From positions 1 to 38,451 of the IMG/VR virus record IMGVR_UViG_3300037840_000402: a DNA stretch of 38,451 nucleotides. One strand, given 5' to 3'. The notes beneath the pieces were generated by a model. It had not been told where the DNA came from. It worked only from the letters and a program-made list of their open reading frames with translations, and did not search any database. The DNA is from a virus. This document shows, one piece after another, positions 24,025-31,858 of the stretch; position 1 is the first letter of the stretch; every line of letters starts with the position of its first letter. The translations under genes were made by a program, and so were the position numbers.

Positions 24025-24159
24025 ATGTCGACCACGGAGAAGCTACTCTTGGCCGCAACCATCTTCAACGCCGCCGTGCTGCTTGGCTTCATATTCCTCG
24101 CGGTTAACTTCGGCATGGCGCTCACCGGGATGGTTGCCGCCGGCCTGGGAGGCCAGTGA
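24025..24159 (+). CDS. 44-residue single-helix membrane protein
   Basis: A strong AAAGGAGGAACCG precedes the ATG. The product is almost entirely one hydrophobic helix or helical hairpin ('LLLAATIFNAAVLLGFIFLAVNFGMAL') with a Gly-rich end 'GMVAAGLGGQ'. The stop lies one base before the next ATG. Could be a small membrane regulator or a holin-type peptide; no family recognised. Confidence 0.55.
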   Translation: MSTTEKLLLAATIFNAAVLLGFIFLAVNFGMALTGMVAAGLGGQ

Positions 24160-24160
24160 G

Positions 24161-24679
24161 ATGCCGAAAATCTATGCCGCGATGATCATGGGCCAGGGCG
24201 GCCGGTTCACCAGCTATGGCGTGGTGCGCATGGCCGCATCGGCGCGCCAACTGGGCCTTCAGGCCGACGTGTTCGCCTACGGCGACACCGACCTGATCGC
24301 CGGCGCCGTGGATGCGCACCGCACCGCCGGCTACCTGATCGCCGGGCTGGGCTACTCGCTGGGCGTCTCGGCGCTGACCTACGCGCAATCCAATTACATG
24401 GGCCACCTTGGCCGCAAATTTGACCTTGTGCTCTGCGTGGCCGGCTCCAGGCTAGGCCAGAACTACCTGATTGATCACAAGAACACGGTACGATCGGTGC
24501 TCTGGCGCGGCCCGGGCGTGCTATCCGGCGCTGGCGGGGATTTGGGCTTCGACGTGGTCCACGATGTAAGTGGCGCGCCGCACCTGTGGATGGACTTTGC
24601 GCCCGAGGTGGCGGCGGGCGTGCAGGCCGAACTGGGCAAGTTGATGAGCATGGGCGTTAGTGTAGAACAAAAAAATTGA
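24161..24679 (+). CDS. alpha/beta-hydrolase-like small protein
   Basis: 172 residues; the frame is open upstream but that part shadows the small genes, so the ATG at 24161 is chosen. It shows 'IYAAMIMGQGGRFTSYGVVRMAASARQLGLQADVFAYGD' (strand, turn, helix) and 'AGLGYSLGVSALTY', where Ser66 in G-Y-S-L-G fits the nucleophile elbow of alpha/beta hydrolases, followed by 'FDLVLCVAGSRLG' and a late His ('APHLWMDFAPEV'). It is shorter than typical lipases. Similar phage proteins exist as hypothetical. Hydrolase activity is inferred from motif order only. Confidence 0.55.
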   Translation: MPKIYAAMIMGQGGRFTSYGVVRMAASARQLGLQADVFAYGDTDLIAGAVDAHRTAGYLIAGLGYSLGVSALTYAQSNYMGHLGRKFDLVLCVAGSRLGQNYLIDHKNTVRSVLWRGPGVLSGAGGDLGFDVVHDVSGAPHLWMDFAPEVAAGVQAELGKLMSMGVSVEQKN

Positions 24680-24684
24680 GACGG

Positions 24685-24709
24685 GGTCCGGCGGGACCGG
24701 CTTCCCGCC
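24685..24709 (+). other. two mutually exclusive RNA hairpins
   Basis: GGTCC (24685-24689) can pair with GGACC (24694-24698), or GGCGGGA (24690-24696) can pair with TCCCGCC (24703-24709). The second stem destroys the first. No T-run follows, so it is not a standard terminator. It sits just before a short ORF and the coiled-coil membrane gene and could shape translation or RNA stability. Confidence 0.35.
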
Positions 24710-24726
24710 ATGCGAAGAGGCTGCAA

Positions 24727-24795
24727 ATGATAGAAGAGGTATTCATATGGAACGCGGCAGCCGGCATGGCCGCACCACGCGGATCCCCCCGGTAA
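24727..24795 (+). CDS. 22-residue micro-ORF, possible leader peptide
   Basis: ATG preceded by GAGG; encodes 'MIEEVFIWNAAAGMAAPRG' plus three residues and stops five bases before the ATG at 24801. It overlaps the extra N-terminal codons of the alternative start (24747) of the next gene in another frame. Either this leader or the longer form of the next protein is probably real, not both. Confidence 0.35.
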   Translation: MIEEVFIWNAAAGMAAPRGSPR

Positions 24796-24800
24796 GGCAC

Positions 24801-25274
24801 ATGGCCGAGGCAAACGGCAATGGCAACGGCAACAAAGGCTCGGCCGCGGTATCATGGATAGCTATCGCGATGTCTGTGGCCATATCGCTGGGCGGCGCCT
24901 TCTGGACCGTGGCCAACCCGCGCGATGACATCAAGCAGGTGGAGGCGCGCCTGCAATCGCAGATCGACAAGATGCTGCCGCGTAGCGTGCATGACGAATC
25001 GATCCTGCGCCTGGACCGCGATATCGCGCGCCTCGCCGATGAGCTGCTGCGCCAGCGCGGATCGTCGGTCACCAGGGACGAAATGTCCAAATTCGAATTC
25101 ACCAATTCATCACGCCTTGAGGGCCAAGCCAACCGGCTGCTTACCCTGGAGAACGAGCTGCACGGCTCAAGCAACATCGGCAAGGCCATGGACCGCATGC
25201 AGGAGCACATTCAGGAATTGGACCGGCGCTTGCTGGGCATCGTCAAGGATGCGGCGCCTAAGCCCAATACATAG
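24801..25274 (+). CDS. single-pass membrane protein with coiled coil
   Basis: 157 residues from the ATG at 24801; a longer form from 24747 has a good GAGG but begins with 18 basic residues that look unnatural for the family. After an Asn/Gly-rich start, one helix ('AAVSWIAIAMSVAISLGGAFW') spans the membrane. The rest is helical and charged with heptad-like spacing ('IKQVEARLQSQIDKML', 'IGKAMDRMQEHIQELDRRLLGIV'). This fits a spanin-like or holin-associated protein. It is the last plus-strand gene and ends four bases from a convergent gene. Confidence 0.6.
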   Translation: MAEANGNGNGNKGSAAVSWIAIAMSVAISLGGAFWTVANPRDDIKQVEARLQSQIDKMLPRSVHDESILRLDRDIARLADELLRQRGSSVTRDEMSKFEFTNSSRLEGQANRLLTLENELHGSSNIGKAMDRMQEHIQELDRRLLGIVKDAAPKPNT

Positions 25275-25278
25275 CAGT

Positions 25279-25479
25279 CTAGGAAAAAAGCGCCACCCAG
25301 CACCAGAATCCGGTAACAATAAAAACGCCAATCCCTATTATACCCACAATAGTAGCGAATCTATATTCACGGTACTGGATTGCGCGCAAAATAACCATTG
25401 CATTTAAACCCAGGCCTGTAATAGCTAAAACTGCCATGATTTTTGGTGCAACAATAAACATGAAAAAATCTATGGACAT
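25279..25479 (-). CDS. small two-helix membrane protein
   Basis: 66 residues. Two hydrophobic helices ('FFMFIVAPKIMAVLAITGLGLNAMVIL' and 'FATIVGIIGIGVFIVTGFWCWVALF') flank a basic loop ('RAIQYREYR'). The start overlaps the stop of the upstream gene (TAATG on the minus strand). It is the last gene of the minus-strand early-type region. Function unknown; topology alone is clear. Confidence 0.65.
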   Translation of the reverse strand: MSIDFFMFIVAPKIMAVLAITGLGLNAMVILRAIQYREYRFATIVGIIGIGVFIVTGFWCWVALFS

Positions 25480-25676
25480 TACGCAGGCCGCTCATCGCCA
25501 TCGGCAACCTGCTCTTCTGAAATATCAAAAGTCGCCTTTGCGGGGTGGGGTAGATAGAACGACTTCTCGCCGCTGCCACCGTTGTAGTTGCCTTCGACGG
25601 TCACTGGTTCGCGACCGTCCTGCTTGACGATTGCGCGGTATTTCCCGTTGACGTGTACCTTTACCATGGTGGTCAT
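25479..25676 (-). CDS. small hypothetical phage protein
   Basis: 65 residues; GGAGG stands nine bases before the ATG. The sequence 'MVKVHVNGKYRAIVKQDGREPV', followed by 'EGNYNGGSGEKSFYLPHPAKATF', is a beta-rich pattern I recall from small phage proteins of unknown role. It overlaps the next gene by one base. No promoter of the TTTAC-17-TATAAT type precedes it within the 150-base gap. Confidence 0.65.
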   Translation of the reverse strand: MTTMVKVHVNGKYRAIVKQDGREPVTVEGNYNGGSGEKSFYLPHPAKATFDISEEQVADGDERPA

Positions 25677-25708
25677 TGATATTTCCTCCAGTGGTAAGCG
25701 TGTGTGTT

Positions 25709-25722
25709 AACCGGATAAGCAT
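25709..25722. repeat. 14-base inverted repeat, left copy
   Basis: AACCGGATAAGCAT, a perfect inverted copy of 26110-26123. In the minus-strand transcript the two could pair across the 25828 gene. The core is close to the AACCGGGTAAAGCAT at 6613, part of promoter P2. Confidence 0.5.
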
Positions 25723-25827
25723 ATCCCCTCGACCTATAGCGAACATCCAAACAGCACCTGTGCCAAATGTCAAGGGCCAAACTAACAAAGCACGACGACA
25801 CCAGCGACCTTCAATTGCCTTGGGCGC

Positions 25828-26136
25828 TCAGTCTGATCCGTTAGGATTCGATGGATGGCGTCCATTTGGGGTGAGGTGGGATCGGAGCGAACCATAAGCG
25901 GTCAAAGTGCCCCACAGATATCCGAAAAACCATCCGACCGAGACCGGAGTATCAACATAATGAGAAATCCAAACTGATACAAAGACAAGTAAAACAAGCA
26001 GAGCGAATCGTGCAAGTGCATGCAGCAGCGAATTCGGCTGCGCCATAAAATCGGCGACAATATTGAGATAGTGCATAAAGATACCTGAACCAGGGGATCT
26101 TTTTATTCCATGCTTATCCGGTTTCAAATCAACCAT
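25828..26136 (-). CDS. membrane protein, hypothetical
   Basis: 102 residues from an ATG that overlaps the helicase stop by 13 bases. The first 20 residues are polar and basic; an alternative start at Met21 ('MHYLNIVADF') would remove them. Two hydrophobic stretches follow ('FALLVLLVFVSVWISHYV' and 'VGWFFGYLWGTLTAYGSL'), then a polar C-terminus. Not recognised. Inverted 14-base repeats lie near its start and beyond its end. Confidence 0.55.
   Translation of the reverse strand: MVDLKPDKHGIKRSPGSGIFMHYLNIVADFMAQPNSLLHALARFALLVLLVFVSVWISHYVDTPVSVGWFFGYLWGTLTAYGSLRSHLTPNGRHPSNPNGSD
26110..26123. repeat. 14-base inverted repeat, right copy
   Basis: ATGCTTATCCGGTT, the perfect inverse of 25709-25722, lying inside the first codons of the 26136 ORF and just past the helicase stop. 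Confidence 0.5.
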
Positions 26137-27644
26137 TCCCGGTACCCATCCCCCATGATCGCCGCTGCCACGTCGATCTTGCTGCGCAGCGCGGCTATGA
26201 CCTTTTCATCCAGCGTGCCAGGCACCACCAGGTCGACGTTTGTCACATTGCGCCGCTTGCCGACATTGAGCGTGCGCCATTCGCTCTGGTCGCGGTGCTC
26301 AAGGTCCCAGCTGTTGCTGGCATAAATGGCCAAATCGGCGCAGTCCCATGTATTTCCGCGGCCGCCCGCGCCCTGGGTGGCGACCATGAATCTGCATCGA
26401 TCATCGCCCAGGAACCGCGACTCATCGATATGGCGCGTGTCGCGGTTGCCGCCGTAGAACAGCGCGGCGCTGCCCTCGCCATATTCCTTGTTGATCCGCT
26501 CGTGGATGGCCAGCAAGAGCGGAATATAATGGCACCACACGATGGCCTTGCCGTCATGTTCGGCCAGCACCTCCAGCACCGCGTCCACGCGCTTGTTGGG
26601 GATCATATGCATCTGACGCTGCTCATCTCCCACATGGCCGCAGAGCACCTGATGCAGGCGCAGTATCTGGGCCACCGGCTCGGTTGCGGTGACCCATGCC
26701 CCGTCATCAAGCTGGGCAGTGGCATTGTCCCTAATCTCGGCGTACAGGCGGCGCTGCTCGTCGGTCAGCTCCACCTCGCGCGTCAGGTAGAAGGTCTCCG
26801 GTATATCGTAGCAATCGGCCAACAGCTTGCGATAGGAATAAGGCGCGATGCGCTGGGTCAATTCCTCTTGGTGACGAAACATCGGCTTGCCGTCACGATC
26901 GGTAGCCACAATTTTGGTAGTGCGCCGCGTGGGCTGGCCGGTGCGCGGGTCCTGGAACCACTCACCCACCGGCATATCGCGCAGCACTGCATAACGCGCT
27001 CTGAATGTAAAATACGACCAATGCTGCAAAATTTGAGGATCAAGGAAATAGAACTGACCGAACAGGTCCAGCGGGGATTTAGGCGACACGAGGCCGGTCA
27101 TGGTGCGACGATAAGGTGCCAGCTTGCGCAGGTCCCATATGAACTTGGTGCGCGAGGATTTTACATTTCGAATGGCTGTCGACTCATCGATCACCACCAC
27201 TGCCCCCCGCTTGGCGCCAAGGAATTCCAGCACCGCCTCCCTGGCCTTCTTGACTGATGACAGCGCCTCCACATTGACGTTGAGCACGCGCGGCCGATCA
27301 CGCACCTTGAGCAGGTCGGCCACCGCGCGCTGGGATGGCGCATGGCCACTGGCCCAGGTGGCCACCGCCGCACGCTCCATGAGCGCCGGGTCCAGCTGGC
27401 GGCGCAGCTCGCTCTCGCGCCCCGGGCCGCGGTCCATGGTCCAGTTGCGGTAGCTGCCGGCCGGGGTGATGATGAGCAGGTCTCGCACCTCCCCGGCGAC
27501 CTCCATCTCGCCAAAATCGTCCAGGAGAACTTTGCTCTTTCCAGTTCTCATCTGCATCAGAAGTGAAAATGCGCGCTGACCGCGCATCCTGGCCAAGCCC
27601 TCGGCTTGGTGCGCATAGGCGGGAAGGCGAGGGGTGTAGGTCAT
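26124..27644 (-). CDS. SNF2-like superfamily 2 helicase
   Basis: 506 residues, taking the ATG at 27644 that forms an ATGA overlap with the upstream stop; the frame is open 51 bases further but that part overlaps the upstream gene. Motif I is 'MRTGKSKVLL' (35-37 GKS), motif II 'VVIDESTAIRN' (DES at 153-155), motif III 'TMTGLVSPKS' followed by 'LDLFGQFYFLDP', typical of the SNF2 class, and a late 'SNSWDLEHRDQSEWR' fits motif VI. An ATP-driven DNA translocase acting in phage replication or repair is expected. It lies in a co-directed chain with DNA polymerase. Confidence 0.85.
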   Translation of the reverse strand: MTYTPRLPAYAHQAEGLARMRGQRAFSLLMQMRTGKSKVLLDDFGEMEVAGEVRDLLIITPAGSYRNWTMDRGPGRESELRRQLDPALMERAAVATWASGHAPSQRAVADLLKVRDRPRVLNVNVEALSSVKKAREAVLEFLGAKRGAVVVIDESTAIRNVKSSRTKFIWDLRKLAPYRRTMTGLVSPKSPLDLFGQFYFLDPQILQHWSYFTFRARYAVLRDMPVGEWFQDPRTGQPTRRTTKIVATDRDGKPMFRHQEELTQRIAPYSYRKLLADCYDIPETFYLTREVELTDEQRRLYAEIRDNATAQLDDGAWVTATEPVAQILRLHQVLCGHVGDEQRQMHMIPNKRVDAVLEVLAEHDGKAIVWCHYIPLLLAIHERINKEYGEGSAALFYGGNRDTRHIDESRFLGDDRCRFMVATQGAGGRGNTWDCADLAIYASNSWDLEHRDQSEWRTLNVGKRRNVTNVDLVVPGTLDEKVIAALRSKIDVAAAIMGDGYREWLI

Positions 27645-27982
27645 ACGCCACCATAAATACGACGTCCGGTAAGTATAATCTGCTCGAGCGGCCAATAGGT
27701 ACGGGTTTGACTATCGCTATTCAAATAGGATTTACTTCCATGTCTGATGGCCACATTCTGACCTTTATAGAACACCATCACTAGCGCCCTAAGGCCGTAT
27801 TCACCATCAGGAATAACCTCTGTAATGCAACCAAGACGCCCATTATAGCGCCCTGCTGCCGGGGTATTGATGCGTGCCTCAAGTCCTATAAGGTCCAAAC
27901 GTGCCTTATTGGTAGCATCAATAATTTTAGATGCTGAAATGCGCATATACCCATCGGCACGTCGTTCACTTATGATGGACAT
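27641..27982 (-). CDS. hypothetical protein with KOW-like segment
   Basis: 113 residues; GGGGGA nine bases before the ATG is provided by the end of the preceding micro-ORF. The central part 'GRYNGRLGCITEVIPDGEYGLRALVMVF' resembles a KOW/SH3-like barrel ('G...G..G.V'). The N-terminus 'MRISASKIIDATNKARLDLIG' appears helical. It is coupled to the helicase by ATGA. Function unknown; a nucleic-acid-binding helper is a guess. Confidence 0.6.
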   Translation of the reverse strand: MSIISERRADGYMRISASKIIDATNKARLDLIGLEARINTPAAGRYNGRLGCITEVIPDGEYGLRALVMVFYKGQNVAIRHGSKSYLNSDSQTRTYWPLEQIILTGRRIYGGV

Positions 27983-27988
27983 TTAAAA

Positions 27989-28051
27989 TTATCCCCCAAC
28001 CCAATGCGCCAGCCACCCGGCCATCACGACCAGGATGCAGCGGGTGGTCAC
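27989..28051 (-). CDS. 20-residue coupled membrane micro-ORF
   Basis: Starts with a GTG overlapping the previous TGA (GTGA, as elsewhere in this window) and encodes a single hydrophobic helix 'CILVVMAGWLAHWVGG'. Its final codons form the GGGGGA ribosome site of the next gene. It may be a real peptide or simply readable spacer. Confidence 0.35.
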   Translation of the reverse strand: MTTRCILVVMAGWLAHWVGG

Positions 28052-28497
28052 GGATAGCCGTTTGAACTCATGCTCCGTTGCTCCACAACTGGCGGTGGGC
28101 AGGACGTAGTGTAGCTTATAGAACCGCCGGCGCCAGCACTTCCAGAACCGCCGCTGTAATAAATTATTGTGGCTGACGATGACGGCGTAGGCCCAGCCCA
28201 AGGAAAGCGGCGAAGGAGATCGCCAACGAGCGACGACGGGGGCGAATCGTTCTTCCATCCGTAGGAGGCCACATACTCGTCGAAATCGGTAGGCGTCCAA
28301 GATGGAGGCCAACTGGGCGATGCATCGGCGTGGTTGTCTTCGGAGCGGCCGAGAGAAGCATCTTGCTCGGCGCCTACTGACTTGACATGAGCCGGCTCAG
28401 AAGTGAACCGCCCGATGCCAACCCCGATCCCGACCAGCGCGGTTGGCGCCGCGATAAGCCAGCCTACGATGATTACCCTGTCCCAGTCGATTATCAT
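28048..28497 (-). CDS. membrane-anchored hypothetical protein
   Basis: 149 residues; GGAG precedes the ATG. Residues 8-28 ('VIIVGWLIAAPTALVGIGVGIG') form one membrane helix; the rest is polar, Pro/Ser-rich, with 'TPTDFDEYVASYGWKNDSPPS' and a Gly/Ser-rich stretch. No family recognised. It follows the HTH-type gene by 16 bases and likely shares its promoter P3. Confidence 0.6.
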   Translation of the reverse strand: MIIDWDRVIIVGWLIAAPTALVGIGVGIGRFTSEPAHVKSVGAEQDASLGRSEDNHADASPSWPPSWTPTDFDEYVASYGWKNDSPPSSLVGDLLRRFPWAGPTPSSSATIIYYSGGSGSAGAGGSISYTTSCPPPVVEQRSMSSNGYP

Positions 28498-28513
28498 TTT
28501 GTGGACTCCCAGT

Positions 28514-28996
28514 TCATGGTGCGGCCCTGTTGGCGCCGTCGCGCACCAGCTCGTACATGCTGCCGCCCACGTTGCGCACCCTGTGCTCTTTGATGGCGCG
28601 GTAAATCATTGCGCCCGTAGAACTGGGCGAAAACCCTTTCCCTTCGAAACGTTTCCGTATTTCATTATAGCTATAGGTGCGGACGCTCTCAGAAAGGATC
28701 TGCATCAAAAGATCCTTGCCGCTGATGCCCAGGTCCTTGCGCTTGTACCTGCCGCGCCCGCTCGGCGCATTGCCCCCATCGTTGGTCTTCCACGGCAGCG
28801 GCGCAGCCTCCCCCATCGCCATCCTGGGCGCGGCGCGCAGCGGCGTGCGATCATGCGGCCGATCCAGCTCCATGGCCTGGTCCAGCACCTGCTTGATACC
28901 CACCAGCTCGGCTGTGCCGGCCACCGCGCCCAGCAGTACGCTGACCGCCATCATGTCCTCGCAGCGCAGGGTCACGTCGTACATGGTCTTGGGCAT
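28514..28996 (-). CDS. winged-helix-type hypothetical protein
   Basis: 160 residues; AGGAGGG five bases before the ATG. The N-terminal half is 'MMAVSVLLGAVAGTAELVGIKQVLDQAMEL', helical; the C-terminal part 'DLLMQILSESVRTYSYNEIRKRFEGKGFSPSSTGAMIYRAIKEHRVRNVGG' has the spacing of a winged-helix DNA-binding unit (helix, helix with S-x-x-T, then a beta wing). It could be a regulator or replication accessory. It is the first gene after P3. Confidence 0.6.
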   Translation of the reverse strand: MPKTMYDVTLRCEDMMAVSVLLGAVAGTAELVGIKQVLDQAMELDRPHDRTPLRAAPRMAMGEAAPLPWKTNDGGNAPSGRGRYKRKDLGISGKDLLMQILSESVRTYSYNEIRKRFEGKGFSPSSTGAMIYRAIKEHRVRNVGGSMYELVRDGANRAAP

Positions 28997-29147
28997 GTGG
29001 CCCTCCTGTTATCGTCGAATCCGTCATCCTGCTCAATTGCCACGTATCCCATGTTATTATCCGATCGGTTGCGGAGGCCCCATACCACCAGCCCGAGACG
29101 CAAGGTCTGTCAGCCTCTCGCCATTACCGCTGGCTTGACCGAAATTT

Positions 29148-29176
29148 ATTATAATCCGCCATCGCGTTGGCGTAAA
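29148..29176 (-). promoter_or_regulatory. sigma70-like promoter P3, minus strand
   Basis: TTTACG, 17 bases, TATAAT on the minus strand, lying over the last codons and stop of the DNA polymerase gene. The 28996 gene begins about 150 bases downstream, after a stretch without an ATG-started gene of any length. Same spacer length as the other four sites. Confidence 0.6.
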
Positions 29177-31200
29177 GCTTCGCGGGCCTCCGCCCAGGTG
29201 GCACCATAAAGCACATTACCCTCTTTATCCTTGACCTTGGCGGCATGACCCCAGCTGATGCCATACTCCGCATCGATCTTCATCGGCACCTTGAGCTTGA
29301 TTGCATCGCGCATCAGTTCCGATATGCGCTTGGCGCCGGCCTCGTCGCCGGGGGGCAGGCTAAAATTGTACTCATCGTGCATTTGGATCAGTGGCACATG
29401 GCCCGCGCGATAGATATCGCGCCCGGCCATCTTGATCTGACGCGCCGACGATCCCTGTACCAGCGCATTGAGCGCTTTACGTGTGTCGGCACGGCGCAGC
29501 GGACTGTTGGGCCACATTTGGCGAGCTTGGTCCCACGGGCGGGGGGCTATGTATTTGCCATGTGCGTCACGGTTCTCGCCCCAGCGCGCCGATTCCCATT
29601 TGTTAAAATGGATACGCGCGCCGTCCAGGAGCTTGATCCAACCGCGCTGCTGGGCAAGTCCCTTGGCTATTTCATCAATCTCCTTTACGAAAGGAAGTTC
29701 CTCATCATATTTTGCCACGATAGCCTCGGCAGTGGGCCGGTCCATGCCGGTCATTTCCATTAATCTGGGGATGCCGGCGCCATAAGATTTGGCAAAGTTG
29801 GTATTCTTTGCCGGGGTGCGCTCCAGGTCGGTCAGTTCCTGCACATAGGTGTGAAAATCGGTATCGGGGTCGGATGCGTAGCGCTCAACAGCCTCCGCCG
29901 CGCCGCGACAGTTCTTTAGCAATGCAAAATGGACGATCTGTCTATATTCCTGTTGCGAATAGTCGAACGATCCCCATATCTCACCCTCCTCGGGTAGGAA
30001 CACCCCCCGGATGAGTGCGGCCAGCCCCTCGTCGCGCTTAGGCATCTGCTGGAGCGGGGGGTCGCTGTACGAGAACCGCGAGGTGCGCGTGCCGTCCCGG
30101 TCCTCGTCATCGTCGCTCAGATATTGGTGGATGGAGGCATGCAGCCGGCCGCGGTGCGCATAGGTCGAAATGAAATCGCCCAGGAACACCTTGGCCATGC
30201 GCTCGGCGTCGCGCGCCGCGGCTATCAGGCTGGGCAGCCAGTGCGGATGGCGGCGCATCCAGGCCACCCGGAACGATCCCTGCTTGGCCTTGTCTGTGCG
30301 CGTAAATGGGATGTTCTGGGCGGCAAAATGCTCCTCCAGCCAGCCATTGGAACGAATCTCGTCCATGCCGATGCGTTGGCCGGTGTGCTCGCCCAATGTG
30401 GCAAGGGCCGCGTCGCGCTTGGCATAGAGCATGGCCTGGGTGGAGGCCACCGCACCTAAGTCCACCCTGATGCCGCACAGGCGCATTTCGTGCACCATGG
30501 GCACCAGGTCCATTTCCAAGCGGTACGCGCCCTCTAACTCTTGGGCGCGTACCTGCTCCTCCTGGTGCTGGAATAATTGCAACGTAGCCCTAGCATCCTG
30601 CTCCGCATACGGCCCCACGAAGCGCCCCGGCATGCGCCAAAGGTTATTCTTGATGTCGCCCCAGCCGTAGGCCGCGATAGCCTCGCGCAGCACGGCCTCG
30701 TCCTTGCCGGGGATGCCGGCTGCCTTGCATTGGGCGTCAAGGGAGTGGCTGAGTGCGCCCTCGTCGATCAGCACCGAGCGCGCATTAGTGCATTCGATCT
30801 GATCGCCGGGGGGCAGCGGAATGCCCAGATCGACATTGCCCCAGGACAGATCATACCCAAAGTTATGTCCTACAAAATGTACACCCGCAACGATATGGTC
30901 CCGCTCCCAGCGTACCCATGCATCGACATCAATGTTATTCGTATCAGGATGGCGCAGGGGCGCATAAAATGCGCCCTCCGGCCATGCAATAGCATTTCCA
31001 ATAACATATCCTGATTTATATGCCCATCCAGGTCCTCGACCGCGTGCTAGGCCTTCATCTTTTGTTTCTCGATCCAATGCAACCAATTTACATTGGCGTA
31101 AATCCGGTAGTTCAGTCGGAGGAGCCCATGCACTATAGGGGGTGAACAAGGGTTGTTGTGTACCCCCAATGTGCGGATTTCGTTGTTTGCGAAAACGCAC
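29149..31200 (-). CDS. family A DNA polymerase with 3'-5' exonuclease
   Basis: 683 residues from a GTG with AAGGA nine bases before it. Exonuclease motifs are complete: 'ALDRET' (Asp43, Glu45), 'HNFGYDLSW' (Asn113, Asp117) and 'YAEQDARA' (Tyr198, Asp202). Polymerase motifs: 'DPPLQQMPKR' near 380, motif A 'FDYSQQEYR' (Asp413), motif B 'RTPAKNTNFAKSYGAG' (Arg461, Lys465, Phe469, Tyr473) and motif C 'HDE' (608-610). No 5' nuclease domain is present, as in phage polymerases. Phe469 corresponds to E. coli Phe762, a variant associated with virulent rather than temperate phages. It replicates the phage genome. A GIY-YIG endonuclease gene lies directly upstream. Confidence 0.93.
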   Translation of the reverse strand: MRFRKQRNPHIGGTQQPLFTPYSAWAPPTELPDLRQCKLVALDRETKDEGLARGRGPGWAYKSGYVIGNAIAWPEGAFYAPLRHPDTNNIDVDAWVRWERDHIVAGVHFVGHNFGYDLSWGNVDLGIPLPPGDQIECTNARSVLIDEGALSHSLDAQCKAAGIPGKDEAVLREAIAAYGWGDIKNNLWRMPGRFVGPYAEQDARATLQLFQHQEEQVRAQELEGAYRLEMDLVPMVHEMRLCGIRVDLGAVASTQAMLYAKRDAALATLGEHTGQRIGMDEIRSNGWLEEHFAAQNIPFTRTDKAKQGSFRVAWMRRHPHWLPSLIAAARDAERMAKVFLGDFISTYAHRGRLHASIHQYLSDDDEDRDGTRTSRFSYSDPPLQQMPKRDEGLAALIRGVFLPEEGEIWGSFDYSQQEYRQIVHFALLKNCRGAAEAVERYASDPDTDFHTYVQELTDLERTPAKNTNFAKSYGAGIPRLMEMTGMDRPTAEAIVAKYDEELPFVKEIDEIAKGLAQQRGWIKLLDGARIHFNKWESARWGENRDAHGKYIAPRPWDQARQMWPNSPLRRADTRKALNALVQGSSARQIKMAGRDIYRAGHVPLIQMHDEYNFSLPPGDEAGAKRISELMRDAIKLKVPMKIDAEYGISWGHAAKVKDKEGNVLYGATWAEAREALRQRDGGL

Positions 31201-31203
31201 GTT

Positions 31204-31848
31204 TTATATTTCCTTAGCAAATCGCCTTTGCAATCTTTTTTGACGCTGTGCTTCTTGTGCCCTTTTTTGAAACTCAGGGTCAGCGTTTTGTTTCTGTAGG
31301 CGCTCTCTCTGCTTTCTTTGAAATTCAGGATCGGCATTCACCCGTCGAAGATGTGCACTCATACGCCGCTTAGCTTCAGGTGTACTTGCTATTTTTTTGA
31401 AATGAATGCTCCGCATTTCCCGAACTTCGGGACGTTTGTTATACTCAGTTATTCTCTCTGATCGACCTTTCAGAATTGATGGATTGTTATCAAATATTTT
31501 TTGCTTTAAATCTTCTGGAACCTTACATCCCTTTGAACTATAGGCTGTAGGAGCAATATTGTAGGCGGGTTTATTTTTCTCTATCCAATATTGCTCTCGA
31601 TCTCGTAACTCTTCTTTTTTACAAAGCTCCAATACCTCAAAAACAAACTGTTCTTCTTTAAATAAAACCCAATCTTCTTGGAGCAATCGTGCGTTATTCT
31701 CCCTCCGGTTACATTCATATTTATGATTGCACCATCGTGCAGATAGATTGGTGGAGCTACCAATATATTCTTTTCCATTTATAAGATTTCTAATCTTATA
31801 AACCCCACAAGCCTTATACAAAGATGAAGGATGTCGCGGTCTACCCAT
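31204..31848 (-). CDS. GIY-YIG homing endonuclease
   Basis: 214 residues. GIY-YIG nuclease domain: 'GVYKIRNLINGKEYIG' (15-30), Arg38 in 'NLSARW', and 'DREQYWIEKNKPAYNIAP' with Glu85. The C-terminus carries repeated basic units ('STPEAKRRMSAHLRRVNADPEFQRKQ', 'NADPEFQKRAQ') like the DNA-recognition repeats of SegA/I-TevI-type enzymes. The gene is visibly AT-richer than its neighbours, consistent with recent arrival. It ends three bases before the DNA polymerase start, a usual homing site. Confidence 0.88.
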   Translation of the reverse strand: MGRPRHPSSLYKACGVYKIRNLINGKEYIGSSTNLSARWCNHKYECNRRENNARLLQEDWVLFKEEQFVFEVLELCKKEELRDREQYWIEKNKPAYNIAPTAYSSKGCKVPEDLKQKIFDNNPSILKGRSERITEYNKRPEVREMRSIHFKKIASTPEAKRRMSAHLRRVNADPEFQRKQRERLQKQNADPEFQKRAQEAQRQKRLQRRFAKEI

Positions 31849-31858
31849 TGATTAAATC

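Noticed and set aside
25525-25788. Minus-strand ORF upstream of the 25676 gene
   Set aside because: Needs a TTG start without ribosome site and runs through two better genes in another frame.
25768-25845. 25-codon plus-strand ORF starting 'MSRAKLTKHDD'
   Set aside because: Weak ribosome site, antisense to the neighbouring transcription unit and no family recognised.
27989-28312. 107-residue minus-strand ORF overlapping the 28497 gene
   Set aside because: Basic, Trp/Arg-rich shadow of the better-supported gene; only its last 20 codons may be used from a coupled GTG.
31047-31337. Minus-strand ORF across the polymerase and endonuclease junction
   Set aside because: It is a shadow frame of two well-identified genes.
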